Origin: Cognatiluteimonas telluris
Lineage (GTDB): Bacteria > Pseudomonadota > Gammaproteobacteria > Xanthomonadales > Xanthomonadaceae
Length of the DNA: 50,174 nucleotides
Assembly: GCF_011320095.1 (NCBI RefSeq)
Contig: NZ_JAANOY010000017.1
Span: 1 to 50,174 of the forward strand
Direction: 5' to 3'
Shown: positions 7,428 through 14,849 of the stretch, one piece after another
Layout of the letters: the number at the start of each line of letters is the position of its first letter
Position numbering within the stretch: the stretch's first letter is position 1
The notes under the pieces: model-generated
The model's input: only the letters and a program-made list of their open reading frames with translations
Told to the model about the DNA's origin: nothing
Databases searched by the model: none
Translations under genes and position numbers: made by a program

Positions 7428-10337
7428 ATGTCGATCGTGTCCCGCGCCACGCGTCCCGCGCCGTCCTTCCGCCACGGCGTCCTCACGCTGGCGCTCACCG
7501 CGGCACTCGGCGGCTTCGCCATGCCGGCAACCGCGCTGGCGGACACCGCCACGCCAGTGGCCTCGCCGGCCGCGTCCGCGGTCGACATCGCCTACCAGCA
7601 GTTCACCCTGCCCAATGGCCTGCAGGTGATCGTGCACGAAGACCACAAGGCGCCGATCGTCGCGGTCAACCTCTGGTACCACGTCGGCAGCAAGGACGAA
7701 CCGGCCGGGCGCAGCGGCTTCGCCCACCTGTACGAGCACCTGATGTTCCAGGCTTCGGAAAACCACAAGGGCGAGTACTTCACCCCCTTCGAGCAGGCCG
7801 GCGCGACCGACCAGAACGGCACCACCAATCCGGACCGCACCAACTTCTTCGAGAACGTCCCGACCACCGCGCTGGACATGGCGTTGTGGATGGAATCCGA
7901 GCGCATGGGCCACCTGCTGGGAGGCATCGACCAGGCCGCGCTCGACGAGCAGCGCGGCGTGGTGCAGAACGAAAAGCGCGAAGGCGAGAACCAGCCCTAC
8001 GGCCAGCTCGACGAGGTGGAGGCCCGGACCATGTACCCGGTGGGCCATCCCTACCACCACACCACCATCGGTTCGATGGCCGACCTCAACGCCGCGTCGC
8101 TGGACGACGTCAAGACCTGGTTCCGCACCTGGTACGGCCCCAACAACGCGGTGCTGGTGCTGGCCGGCGACATCGACCTGGCCACGGCGAAAGACAAGGT
8201 CGCGCGCTACTTCGGCGACATTCCCGCCGGCCCGACCATGGCGCAGCCGAAGGTCGACGTGGCGCCGCTGGCCAAGTCCGGCCGCACCGTGCTCGAGGAC
8301 AAGGTGCCGCAGCCGCTGGTGCAGCGGCTGTGGAACGTCGCCCCCGCCGGCACGCGCGAGGCGGACCTGCTCGACCTGTTCGCGCAGGTGCTCGGCGGCG
8401 CCGCCGACTCGCGCCTGGACCGCCGCCTGGTGCATGGCGAGAAACTCGCCGACTCGGTGGCGACCTACAACAGCTCCAGCCAGCTGTCGTCCAATTTCGT
8501 GGTGACGGCGATGGTCAAGCAGGGCGTCGACCCGGCGAAGGTCGAGGCGATCGTCGATGAGGAGCTGCAGCGCCTGCTCAAGGACGGCCCGACCGCCGAC
8601 GAGCTGGCGCAGGCCAAGACCGTGGAGCGCGCGCGCTTCATCCGCGGCATCGAGCGCATCGGTGGGTTCGGCGGCAAGGCCGACATCCTGGCCTCGTGCG
8701 AAATCTACGAGCACAACCCCGGTTGCTTCCGCGACAGCTGGCAGACGATCTCCGCCGCGACCCCGGCCCAGGTACGCGCGGCGGCGCAGAAGTGGCTCGG
8801 CCAGCCCAGTCACAGCTTCGTGGTGATGCCCGGCAAGCGCGCGCCGCTGGTCGAGGATGCATCGGTCAAGCCGGCACCGATGACGCTGCCGACGGCGGAT
8901 CCGAAATACTCCACGCTGCCCAGCCAGGTCGACCGCAGCAAGGGCGTGCCGGCCGTCACCACGTTCCCGGCGCTGAAGTTCCCGGCGCTGCAGCGCGCCA
9001 CCCTGGCCAACGGCAGCACCCTGATCCTGGCCGAGCGCCACGAGATCCCCGTGGTGCAGATGAGCTACGAATTCCACGGCGGCTACGCCTCCGACCCGCA
9101 GGGCAAGCTCGGCACCGCCTCGTTCGCGATGAGCATGCTCGACGAGGGCGCCGGCGCGCTGGACTCGCTGGCGTTCAAGGGCAAGGCGGAGTCGCTGGGC
9201 GCGCGGATCGGCGCGGGGGCTTCGCTCGATGGCGCCAATGCCTACCTGTCGGCGTTGAAGAAGAACCTGGCGCCTTCGCTGGAGTTGTACGCGAGCATGC
9301 TGCGCGAGCCGCGTTTCGAGCAGAAGGAGATCGACCGGGTCAAGGCGCAGCGGATCGCCGGCATCGCCCAGGAGAAGGCGCAGCCGCAGACCTCGGCCCT
9401 GCGCGTGCTTCCGCCACTGCTGTTCGGCGCCGACCATCCCTACGGCGTGCCGTTCACCGGTAGCGGCACCGAGCAGCAGGTCGCCGCGATCACGCGTGAC
9501 GACCTGGTGGCATACGACCACGCCTGGGTCAGGCCGGAGCAATCGACCCTGATCGTCGTCGGCGACACCACGCTGGCCGAGATCGTGCCGCTGCTCAACC
9601 GCACGCTCGGCGACTGGAACGGCGTGGGCAACGCCTCCCCGGCGCCGGCGATCCCGGTGGTGGCGCGCCCGGGCAAGGCGCGGGTGTTCCTGATCGACCA
9701 GCCCGGCGCGGTGCAGGCCAACATCTTCGCCGGCGAACTGGTGCCGTCCAGCAAGGACCCGGCGGCGGTGAAGTTCGGCATTGCCAACGACGTGCTCGGC
9801 GGGCTGTTCTCGTCGCGGCTGAACATGAACCTGCGCGAGAACAAGCACTGGGCCTATGGCGCCTACACCTTCGCGCCCGGTGCGGTCGGACAGCGTCCGT
9901 GGCTGGCGTTCGCGCCGGTGCAGATCGACAAGACCGCCGAGGCGCTGGGCGAGATGCAGCGCGAGATCGGCGCTTACGCCAGCGGCACCAGCCCGGCCAC
10001 GGCCGAGGAAGTGCAGAAGGTGGTCGCCGACGACATCCGCAGCCAGCCGGGCGCCTACGAAACCGGCAATGCGGTGATGTCCACGATCGGCGGCATCGTC
10101 CGCTACGACCGGCCGGACGACTGGGTGATGCGCCGCAACGCCGAGGTCCTGGCGATGACCCCCGACCAGGTCAACGCCGCGGCGAAAGCGCTCGATGCCG
10201 ATGCATTGACCTGGGTGGTGGTGGGCGACCTGTCGAAGATCGAGGCGCCGGTGCGTGCCCTCAAGCTCGGCACGGTCCAGGTGATCGATGCCGACGGCCA
10301 TCCGGTGGCGGCGCCGCAGGCCCCCGCCGCCAGGTAG
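7428..10337 (+). CDS. Secreted two-domain M16 family zinc metallopeptidase
   Basis: A 969-residue protein with a Sec-type signal peptide (basic start, hydrophobic 17-38, ALA-D cleavage region). Two M16 halves are present: the first has the inverted zinc motif HLYEH at 100-104 and a distal Glu in VVQNEKRE at about 182; the second half (from about residue 520, ATLANGSTLILAERHEIPVVQMSYEF) lacks the HxxEH motif, as is usual for the non-catalytic half. It probably acts in the periplasm on peptides; the substrate is unknown. The ATG at 7428 follows TTGGAG at 8 nt; another in-frame ATG at 7410 lacks a Shine-Dalgarno. A strong terminator follows the gene. Confidence 0.92.
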   Translation: MSIVSRATRPAPSFRHGVLTLALTAALGGFAMPATALADTATPVASPAASAVDIAYQQFTLPNGLQVIVHEDHKAPIVAVNLWYHVGSKDEPAGRSGFAHLYEHLMFQASENHKGEYFTPFEQAGATDQNGTTNPDRTNFFENVPTTALDMALWMESERMGHLLGGIDQAALDEQRGVVQNEKREGENQPYGQLDEVEARTMYPVGHPYHHTTIGSMADLNAASLDDVKTWFRTWYGPNNAVLVLAGDIDLATAKDKVARYFGDIPAGPTMAQPKVDVAPLAKSGRTVLEDKVPQPLVQRLWNVAPAGTREADLLDLFAQVLGGAADSRLDRRLVHGEKLADSVATYNSSSQLSSNFVVTAMVKQGVDPAKVEAIVDEELQRLLKDGPTADELAQAKTVERARFIRGIERIGGFGGKADILASCEIYEHNPGCFRDSWQTISAATPAQVRAAAQKWLGQPSHSFVVMPGKRAPLVEDASVKPAPMTLPTADPKYSTLPSQVDRSKGVPAVTTFPALKFPALQRATLANGSTLILAERHEIPVVQMSYEFHGGYASDPQGKLGTASFAMSMLDEGAGALDSLAFKGKAESLGARIGAGASLDGANAYLSALKKNLAPSLELYASMLREPRFEQKEIDRVKAQRIAGIAQEKAQPQTSALRVLPPLLFGADHPYGVPFTGSGTEQQVAAITRDDLVAYDHAWVRPEQSTLIVVGDTTLAEIVPLLNRTLGDWNGVGNASPAPAIPVVARPGKARVFLIDQPGAVQANIFAGELVPSSKDPAAVKFGIANDVLGGLFSSRLNMNLRENKHWAYGAYTFAPGAVGQRPWLAFAPVQIDKTAEALGEMQREIGAYASGTSPATAEEVQKVVADDIRSQPGAYETGNAVMSTIGGIVRYDRPDDWVMRRNAEVLAMTPDQVNAAAKALDADALTWVVVGDLSKIEAPVRALKLGTVQVIDADGHPVAAPQAPAAR

Positions 10338-10362
10338 GCACCAGCGCGGGTTCAGCCACCCA

Positions 10363-10397
10363 CGGCAGGCCGGGCCACAATCCGGCCTGCCGTTTTT
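10363..10397 (+). terminator. Rho-independent terminator after the M16 peptidase gene
   Basis: A perfect 11-bp stem (CGGCAGGCCGG, 10363-10373, with its complement 10382-10392) and an 8-nt loop are followed by TTTTTGTT. This is the clearest intrinsic terminator in the window. Confidence 0.9.
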
Positions 10398-10425
10398 GTT
10401 TCCCCCACCGCCTGGAGCCGCCCCG

Positions 10426-10740
10426 ATGCGCAATGCCGTCTTCGTCCTCGCCGCACTGACCGCCACCACCGCCGGCTGCACCTGGGTGCACATGGCGCCC
10501 GGCGCCAGCGCGGTGCGCGTGGTTGCCGCCGCCCCGTCCGGCTGCCAGCCGCGCGGTGAGGTGGAGGTCTCGGTCAAGGCTTCCCTCGGCCCCTACGAAC
10601 GCAATCCGCTGCGCGTGCACGACGAGCTGGAGACCCTGGCCCGCAACGAAGCGCCCGGGCTGTCGGCCGATACCGTGCAGCCGCTCGATGGCCCCGAGGA
10701 TGGGGTCCAGCGCTACGCGATGTGGCGCTGCGGCCGCTAG
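10426..10740 (+). CDS. DUF4156 family lipoprotein
   Basis: A 104-residue protein with signal MRNAVFVLAALTATTAGC and a lipobox TAGC, giving lipidation at Cys18. The mature part starts TWVHM and has the paired pattern ...VRVV...GCQPRGEVEVSV... that marks DUF4156 proteins such as E. coli YjeI, with a closing MWRCG; the two mature cysteines could form a disulfide. Function is unknown. The ATG at 10426 follows CTGGAG. The gene lies after the terminator of the peptidase gene and so should have its own promoter within the terminator-distal 30 bp or be expressed by read-through. Confidence 0.8.
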   Translation: MRNAVFVLAALTATTAGCTWVHMAPGASAVRVVAAAPSGCQPRGEVEVSVKASLGPYERNPLRVHDELETLARNEAPGLSADTVQPLDGPEDGVQRYAMWRCGR

Positions 10741-11023
10741 GCGACAGGGCGCCATCCAACCGCCATCGCGTCCCCGCTGACGCGGCCACCCGCGCCCCTC
10801 TTGGCGCGCCGTCGCCGGGCGGGTCACTTGGTGGCCACGCAGCCACCCGCCGCCCCTTTCTTTCGCGCAGCGAAGGGGGCTGGGAGCGGTGCCCTTGCCT
10901 CCGGCCCGCCCGCCGAGTCGCACCCCAGGCAGCAGCCCCGCCCGATCCGTGCGCTCCAGCGCGGCAGCGTTAAGCAACGCGCGTTATCCTGTCGCGTTTT
11001 CTTCACATCCCGGGGCCACGCCA
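10741..11023. other. Gene-free interval with repeat-like sequence upstream of oleA
   Basis: No convincing gene is seen here. The stretch 10795-10925 (CGCCGGGCGGGTCACTTGG, then ...CCTTTCTTTCGCGCAGCGAA) looks like a dispersed intergenic element that I recall from xanthomonad genomes; it contains the short inverted pair CTTTCGC/GCGAAG. TTATCCT at 10984-10990 is a plausible -10 for oleA, 33 nt before its ATG. Confidence 0.4.
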
Positions 11024-12040
11024 ATGTTGTTCCAGCACGTCGCCATCGCCGGCCTGGCCCACGTCGACGCTCCGCGCCGGCTCGGCTCGGACGAGATCAA
11101 CGCCCGCCTCAAGCCGACCCTCGACCGCCTCGGGATCAAGACCGACGTGCTGGGCGACATCGCCGGCATCCACGCCCGGCGGCTGTGGGACGACAACGTG
11201 CAGGCCTCCGATGCGGCGACGCTGGCCGGGGTCAAGGCACTGGCCGACGCCGGTATCGATCCGGACAAGATCGGCCTGCTGGTCAACACCTCGGTCAGCC
11301 GCGATTACCTGGAGCCGTCCACCGCCTCGATCGTCAGCGGCAACCTCGGCCTGGGCGAGTTGTGCCAGAACTTCGACGTCGCCAACGCGTGCCTGGCGTT
11401 CCTCAATGGCATGGACATCGCCAGCCGCATGATCGAGCGCGGCGAGATCGACTACGCCCTGATCGTCGACGGCGAGACCGCCAACCTTGCCTACGAGAAG
11501 ACGCTCGAGCGCCTGGGCGCCGGCGACCTGACCGAAGCGCAGTTCCGCAACGAGATGGCCACGCTCACGCTGGGCTGCGGCGCCGCGGCGATGGTGCTCG
11601 CGCGCGCCGAACTCGCGCCGGGTGCGCCGCGCTACCGCGGTGGCGTCACCCGCGCCGCGACCCAGTTCAACAACCTGTGCCGCGGCAACCTCGACCGCAT
11701 GGTCACCGACACCCGCATGCTGCTGATCGAGGGCATGAAGCTGGCGCAGAAGACCTTCGTCGCCGCCAAGATCGCGCTGGGCTGGGTGGTCGAGGAGATG
11801 GACGAGTTCGTCATCCACCAGGTCAGCCAGGTCCATACCAAGGCCTTCATCGAAGCCTTCGGCATCGACCCGAAGAAAGTGCTGACGATCTTCGGCGAGC
11901 ACGGCAACATCGGTCCGGCCTCGGTGCCGATCGTGCTGAGCAAGCTGCGCGAGCTGGGCCGGCTGAAGAAGGGCGACCGCGTCGCCCTGCTCGGCATCGG
12001 CTCGGGCCTGAACTGCTCGATGGCGGAAGTCGTCTGGTAA
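11024..12040 (+). CDS. oleA: OleA, acyl-CoA condensing thiolase (olefin biosynthesis)
   Basis: A 338-residue thiolase-superfamily enzyme of the KASIII type. OleA joins two fatty acyl-CoAs head to head to give a beta-keto acid. The catalytic Cys is Cys123 (VANACLAF), the Glu that activates the second substrate is Glu97 (RDYLEPST), and the His/Asn pair is His265 (IHQVS) and Asn295 (HGNIGPAS). These match Cys143, Glu117, His285 and Asn315 of the tagged Xanthomonas campestris OleA with a constant offset of 20. The C terminus (LLGIGSGLNCSMAEVVW) is also that of OleA. The rest of the pathway (oleBCD) begins only 5.3 kb downstream because a fic-mod-res module intervenes. Confidence 0.97.
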   Translation: MLFQHVAIAGLAHVDAPRRLGSDEINARLKPTLDRLGIKTDVLGDIAGIHARRLWDDNVQASDAATLAGVKALADAGIDPDKIGLLVNTSVSRDYLEPSTASIVSGNLGLGELCQNFDVANACLAFLNGMDIASRMIERGEIDYALIVDGETANLAYEKTLERLGAGDLTEAQFRNEMATLTLGCGAAAMVLARAELAPGAPRYRGGVTRAATQFNNLCRGNLDRMVTDTRMLLIEGMKLAQKTFVAAKIALGWVVEEMDEFVIHQVSQVHTKAFIEAFGIDPKKVLTIFGEHGNIGPASVPIVLSKLRELGRLKKGDRVALLGIGSGLNCSMAEVVW

Positions 12041-12067
12041 GCACGCTCGCTGTCGGCGGATCACCGA

Positions 12068-12140
12068 CATGTATAGAAAACAGATAATTCTGGACACGCC
12101 CGGGCGGACGTGTATATAAAACCACCACTTTCTATACATG
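12068..12140. promoter_or_regulatory. Palindromic operator-like region and promoter of fic
   Basis: A perfect 12-bp inverted repeat, CATGTATAGAAA at 12068-12079 and TTTCTATACATG at 12129-12140, brackets the fic promoter region; the right arm contains the fic ATG. A third, direct half-site, CGTGTATATAAAAC, lies at 12109-12122, 41 bp (about four helical turns) from the first. TATATA at 12113-12118 may be the -10. The block is AT-rich (27 G/C in 12061-12120) in a roughly 70 % GC background. Repressor binding here would block both initiation and translation of fic. The winged-helix C terminus of the Fic protein is a candidate autoregulator. Confidence 0.7.
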
Positions 12141-13220
12141 AGCGCCGCGAGGATGCCGATTCCCCCGCTGCACCGGCTCGATCCGCGGCGCTTTGAGACG
12201 GCCCCCATCCTGAAGCGGCTCAACGCCGCCAGCCGTGCGCTGGCCGAACTCAAGGGCGTTGCGGCCAGCATCCCCAATCAGGACATCCTCATCAATACCC
12301 TGGCCCTGCAGGAGGCCAAGGACAGTTCGGCGATCGAGAACATCGTCACCACGCACGACGAGTTGTTCCGCGACGACGATCCCGCCGAGGCCGTTGGCAC
12401 GGCCATCAAGGAAGTGCTGCGCTACCGTCAGGCCCTGCGCGCCGGCTTTGAGCAGGTCAGCGAGCACGACTTGCTGACGCTGAACATCATTATCGGCATC
12501 CAGCGGCAGCTGGAATGCAACCAGGCGGGCTTCCGCAAGCTGCCGGGCACGCAACTGCGCAACAGCACTGGCGCGGTGGTGTATGAACCGCCGCAGGATG
12601 CGCCCGAGGTCGAGCGACTGATGGGCGAGCTGGAACACTTCATCCACGACCAGCCGGAGTTCGCAGCCGACCCGCTGGTGAAGATGGCCCTGATCCACCA
12701 CCAGTTCGAGAGCATTCACCCGTTCTACGACGGCAACGGGCGCACCGGGCGAATCATCAACGTGCTGTACCTGGTCAAGGAGAGGCTGCTCGACATCCCG
12801 GTGCTGTACCTGAGCCGGCATATCGTCCGCACCAAGCCGGAGTACTACCGCCTGCTGCAGGCGGTGCGCGATGACGACGCGTGGGAAGACTGGGTGTTGT
12901 ACATGCTCGACGCGGTCGCCATCACGGCCGCCGATACCATCACCACCATCCAGTCGATCAAGACACTCCTGCAGGACGCCAAGCAAACCATCCGCGCCAA
13001 CTACAAGTTCTACAGCCAGGACCTGATCAACAACCTCTTCAGCCACCCGTATACCAAGGTGGAATTCGTGCAGCGCGAGCTGGGCGTGTCGCGTCTGACG
13101 GCGACGAAATACCTGGACACCCTGGCCCGGGATGGCGTGCTCGACAAGCGCCGGATCGGACGCACCAACTATTACGTCAACCGACCGCTGTTTGCGCTGT
13201 TGAGTGGTACGCCTGCATGA
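12138..13220 (+). CDS. Fic family AMPylator-like protein with N-terminal inhibitory motif and C-terminal winged helix
   Basis: A 360-residue protein. Residues 15-95 form a Fic/DOC N-terminal domain with the inhibitory motif S63-xxx-E67-N68 (SSAIEN), the arrangement of class II Fic proteins in which the Glu blocks productive ATP binding. The Fic core carries an intact HPFYDGNGRTGR at 194-205, so the catalytic His194 and the anion-binding loop are present. The C-terminal ~70 residues (VEFVQRELGVSRLTATKYL) read as a winged helix-turn-helix. Fic enzymes transfer AMP or related groups to protein hydroxyls; the target is unknown. It overlaps mod by 4 bp (ATGA). No separate antitoxin is seen, as expected when the inhibitory motif is in cis. 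Confidence 0.9.
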   Translation: MSAARMPIPPLHRLDPRRFETAPILKRLNAASRALAELKGVAASIPNQDILINTLALQEAKDSSAIENIVTTHDELFRDDDPAEAVGTAIKEVLRYRQALRAGFEQVSEHDLLTLNIIIGIQRQLECNQAGFRKLPGTQLRNSTGAVVYEPPQDAPEVERLMGELEHFIHDQPEFAADPLVKMALIHHQFESIHPFYDGNGRTGRIINVLYLVKERLLDIPVLYLSRHIVRTKPEYYRLLQAVRDDDAWEDWVLYMLDAVAITAADTITTIQSIKTLLQDAKQTIRANYKFYSQDLINNLFSHPYTKVEFVQRELGVSRLTATKYLDTLARDGVLDKRRIGRTNYYVNRPLFALLSGTPA

Positions 13221-14848
13221 GTCGATACGACGACCTCGATCGTGAGACCCTGATCCGCCTGTTGCAGCGGCGCGATGCCGAGCGCCAGCTCGGGCTGGTG
13301 TGGGAGCGCGACGACATCGAAGCCGATCGCGCGCTCAACGACGACTACGTCGCGCTGGAGCTCAACCCAGCGCTGAGCCACGGCGACGCGCCGTGGAACA
13401 ACCTGATCATCGAGGGCGACAACTTCGACGCCCTGCGCGCGTTGCGGATCAGCCACAAGGGTGCGATCCGCTGCATTTACATCGACCCGCCGTACAACAC
13501 CGGCAACCGCGACTTCGTCTACAACGACCGTTTCGTCGACAAGACCCATCGCTTCCGCCATTCACTGTGGCTGGAGTTCATGTACCGGCGCCTGGCGCTG
13601 GCGAAAGAGCTGCTGGCCGATGACGGCGTGATCTTCGTCAGCATCGACGACAACGAGCTGTTCCGGTTGGGGATGCTGATGGATCGAGTGTTTGGGCCCG
13701 ACAACTTTGTCGCGCAGTTCATCTGGCGGAAAGTCGATAGCCCAAACGACAACAAGGTAGCCATTACCCCTGACCATGAATACCTGTTGTGCTACGCGCG
13801 TCAAAGCGACCTCCTTCATCTGGTGCAGAAAGAAGCGCCGGAGATCGTTGCTGCATATGGTCAGCGAACCGAGGACGGCACGCGCTACCGCGACAGGTTG
13901 CTGAAAAAAAATGGTGCGAACAGCCTCCGCAGCGATCGACCGACGATGTTTTTCCCAATTAAGGGCCCTGATGGTACCGACGTTCTGCCGATTCACGACA
14001 ACGGCGAAGAGGCGCGCTGGGCCAAAGGCGCCGAGGCCGTTAACGTCCATATCGCCGACGGCACCTTGATCTGGAAGGAACGCGAAAAGCTCGGCCGCGT
14101 CGTCTGGGAACCCTACACCCGCGAATACGCTCCTGAAGATCCGTCCCGTCCATGGCCCACGATCTGGGCCGACCTGCCGACAATGCGCCAAGCAAAGGCG
14201 TTTTTGCGGGATATTTTTCACACCGCAGACCTGTTCAGCACGCCCAAGCCGGTGGAATTGATCGAGCGGGTGCTGCGTGTCGTCGGCGATAAAAACGCTG
14301 TTGTGCTGGATTTTTTTGCCGGCTCCGGCACCACTGCCCACGCCGTCGCCAACCTCAACGCCGAAGACGGTGGCACCCGCAAATTCATCCTCGTCAGCAG
14401 CACCGAAGCCACCGAAGACACCCCCGACAAGAACCTCTGCCGCGATGTCTGCGCGCAGCGGGTGCGCAAGGTGCTGGGCGGTTACACCAATGCCAAAGGC
14501 GAGGCGATCGCCGGGCTGGGCGGTGGCTTCGCCTACCTGCGTGCGCGGCGGGTGCCGCAGCACCGTCTGGCGGTGAAGCTCGAGCACGCCGAGATCTGGA
14601 ATGCGCTGCAGCTGCTGCATGGCCTACCGCTGGCACCCTGGACCATGGGTGGCTTTGGGCACGCCGACGGCATGGCCTATCTCGCCGACTTCCGCGACGC
14701 CTCGCTCGCGCGCCTGCACGCGTGGCTGCCAGCGGCGCCGGCGGATGCGGCACTGTACGGCTGGGCGCCGGAGCGCCTGCGCGAGTTGGCACCGGAGCTC
14801 GACGTGCGGCCGATTCCCGAATTCCTGCGCGAACGCTTCGGACGCTGA
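13217..14848 (+). CDS. mod: Type III-like DNA methyltransferase (Mod), N6-adenine beta class
   Basis: A 543-residue protein. The catalytic motif DPPYNTG is at residues 90-96 and the SAM motif DFFAGSGTT at 365-373; this order (IV before I) defines the beta class, which includes type III Mod subunits. The segment between them should hold the target-recognition domain; it is visibly poorer in GC (32 of 60 in 13741-13800 and in 13801-13860) than its flanks. An A8 run at 13904-13911 and a T7 run at 14311-14317 lie in frame. Start ATG 13217 overlaps the fic stop; res starts 1 nt after the mod stop. Mod recognises and methylates the site for the Res partner. The protein is shorter than many Mod subunits (about 600-650). 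Confidence 0.93.
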   Translation: MSRYDDLDRETLIRLLQRRDAERQLGLVWERDDIEADRALNDDYVALELNPALSHGDAPWNNLIIEGDNFDALRALRISHKGAIRCIYIDPPYNTGNRDFVYNDRFVDKTHRFRHSLWLEFMYRRLALAKELLADDGVIFVSIDDNELFRLGMLMDRVFGPDNFVAQFIWRKVDSPNDNKVAITPDHEYLLCYARQSDLLHLVQKEAPEIVAAYGQRTEDGTRYRDRLLKKNGANSLRSDRPTMFFPIKGPDGTDVLPIHDNGEEARWAKGAEAVNVHIADGTLIWKEREKLGRVVWEPYTREYAPEDPSRPWPTIWADLPTMRQAKAFLRDIFHTADLFSTPKPVELIERVLRVVGDKNAVVLDFFAGSGTTAHAVANLNAEDGGTRKFILVSSTEATEDTPDKNLCRDVCAQRVRKVLGGYTNAKGEAIAGLGGGFAYLRARRVPQHRLAVKLEHAEIWNALQLLHGLPLAPWTMGGFGHADGMAYLADFRDASLARLHAWLPAAPADAALYGWAPERLRELAPELDVRPIPEFLRERFGR

Positions 14849-14849
14849 C

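Noticed and set aside
7353-10577. A very long open frame (about 1070 codons) on the minus strand opposite the M16 peptidase
   Set aside because: It mirrors the codon bias of the real gene (GC-rich third positions), has His/Arg/Asp-rich low-complexity protein and no recognisable domain.
10824-11024. Small minus-strand frame in the gap before oleA
   Set aside because: Its translation looks like that of a dispersed intergenic repeat, and it has no ribosome site; I treat it as non-coding.
12138-13220. Fic as a toxin with a separate antitoxin gene
   Set aside because: No small antitoxin frame is seen upstream; the inhibitory S-xxx-E-N motif is in the same chain, so a class II self-inhibited Fic is the simpler reading.
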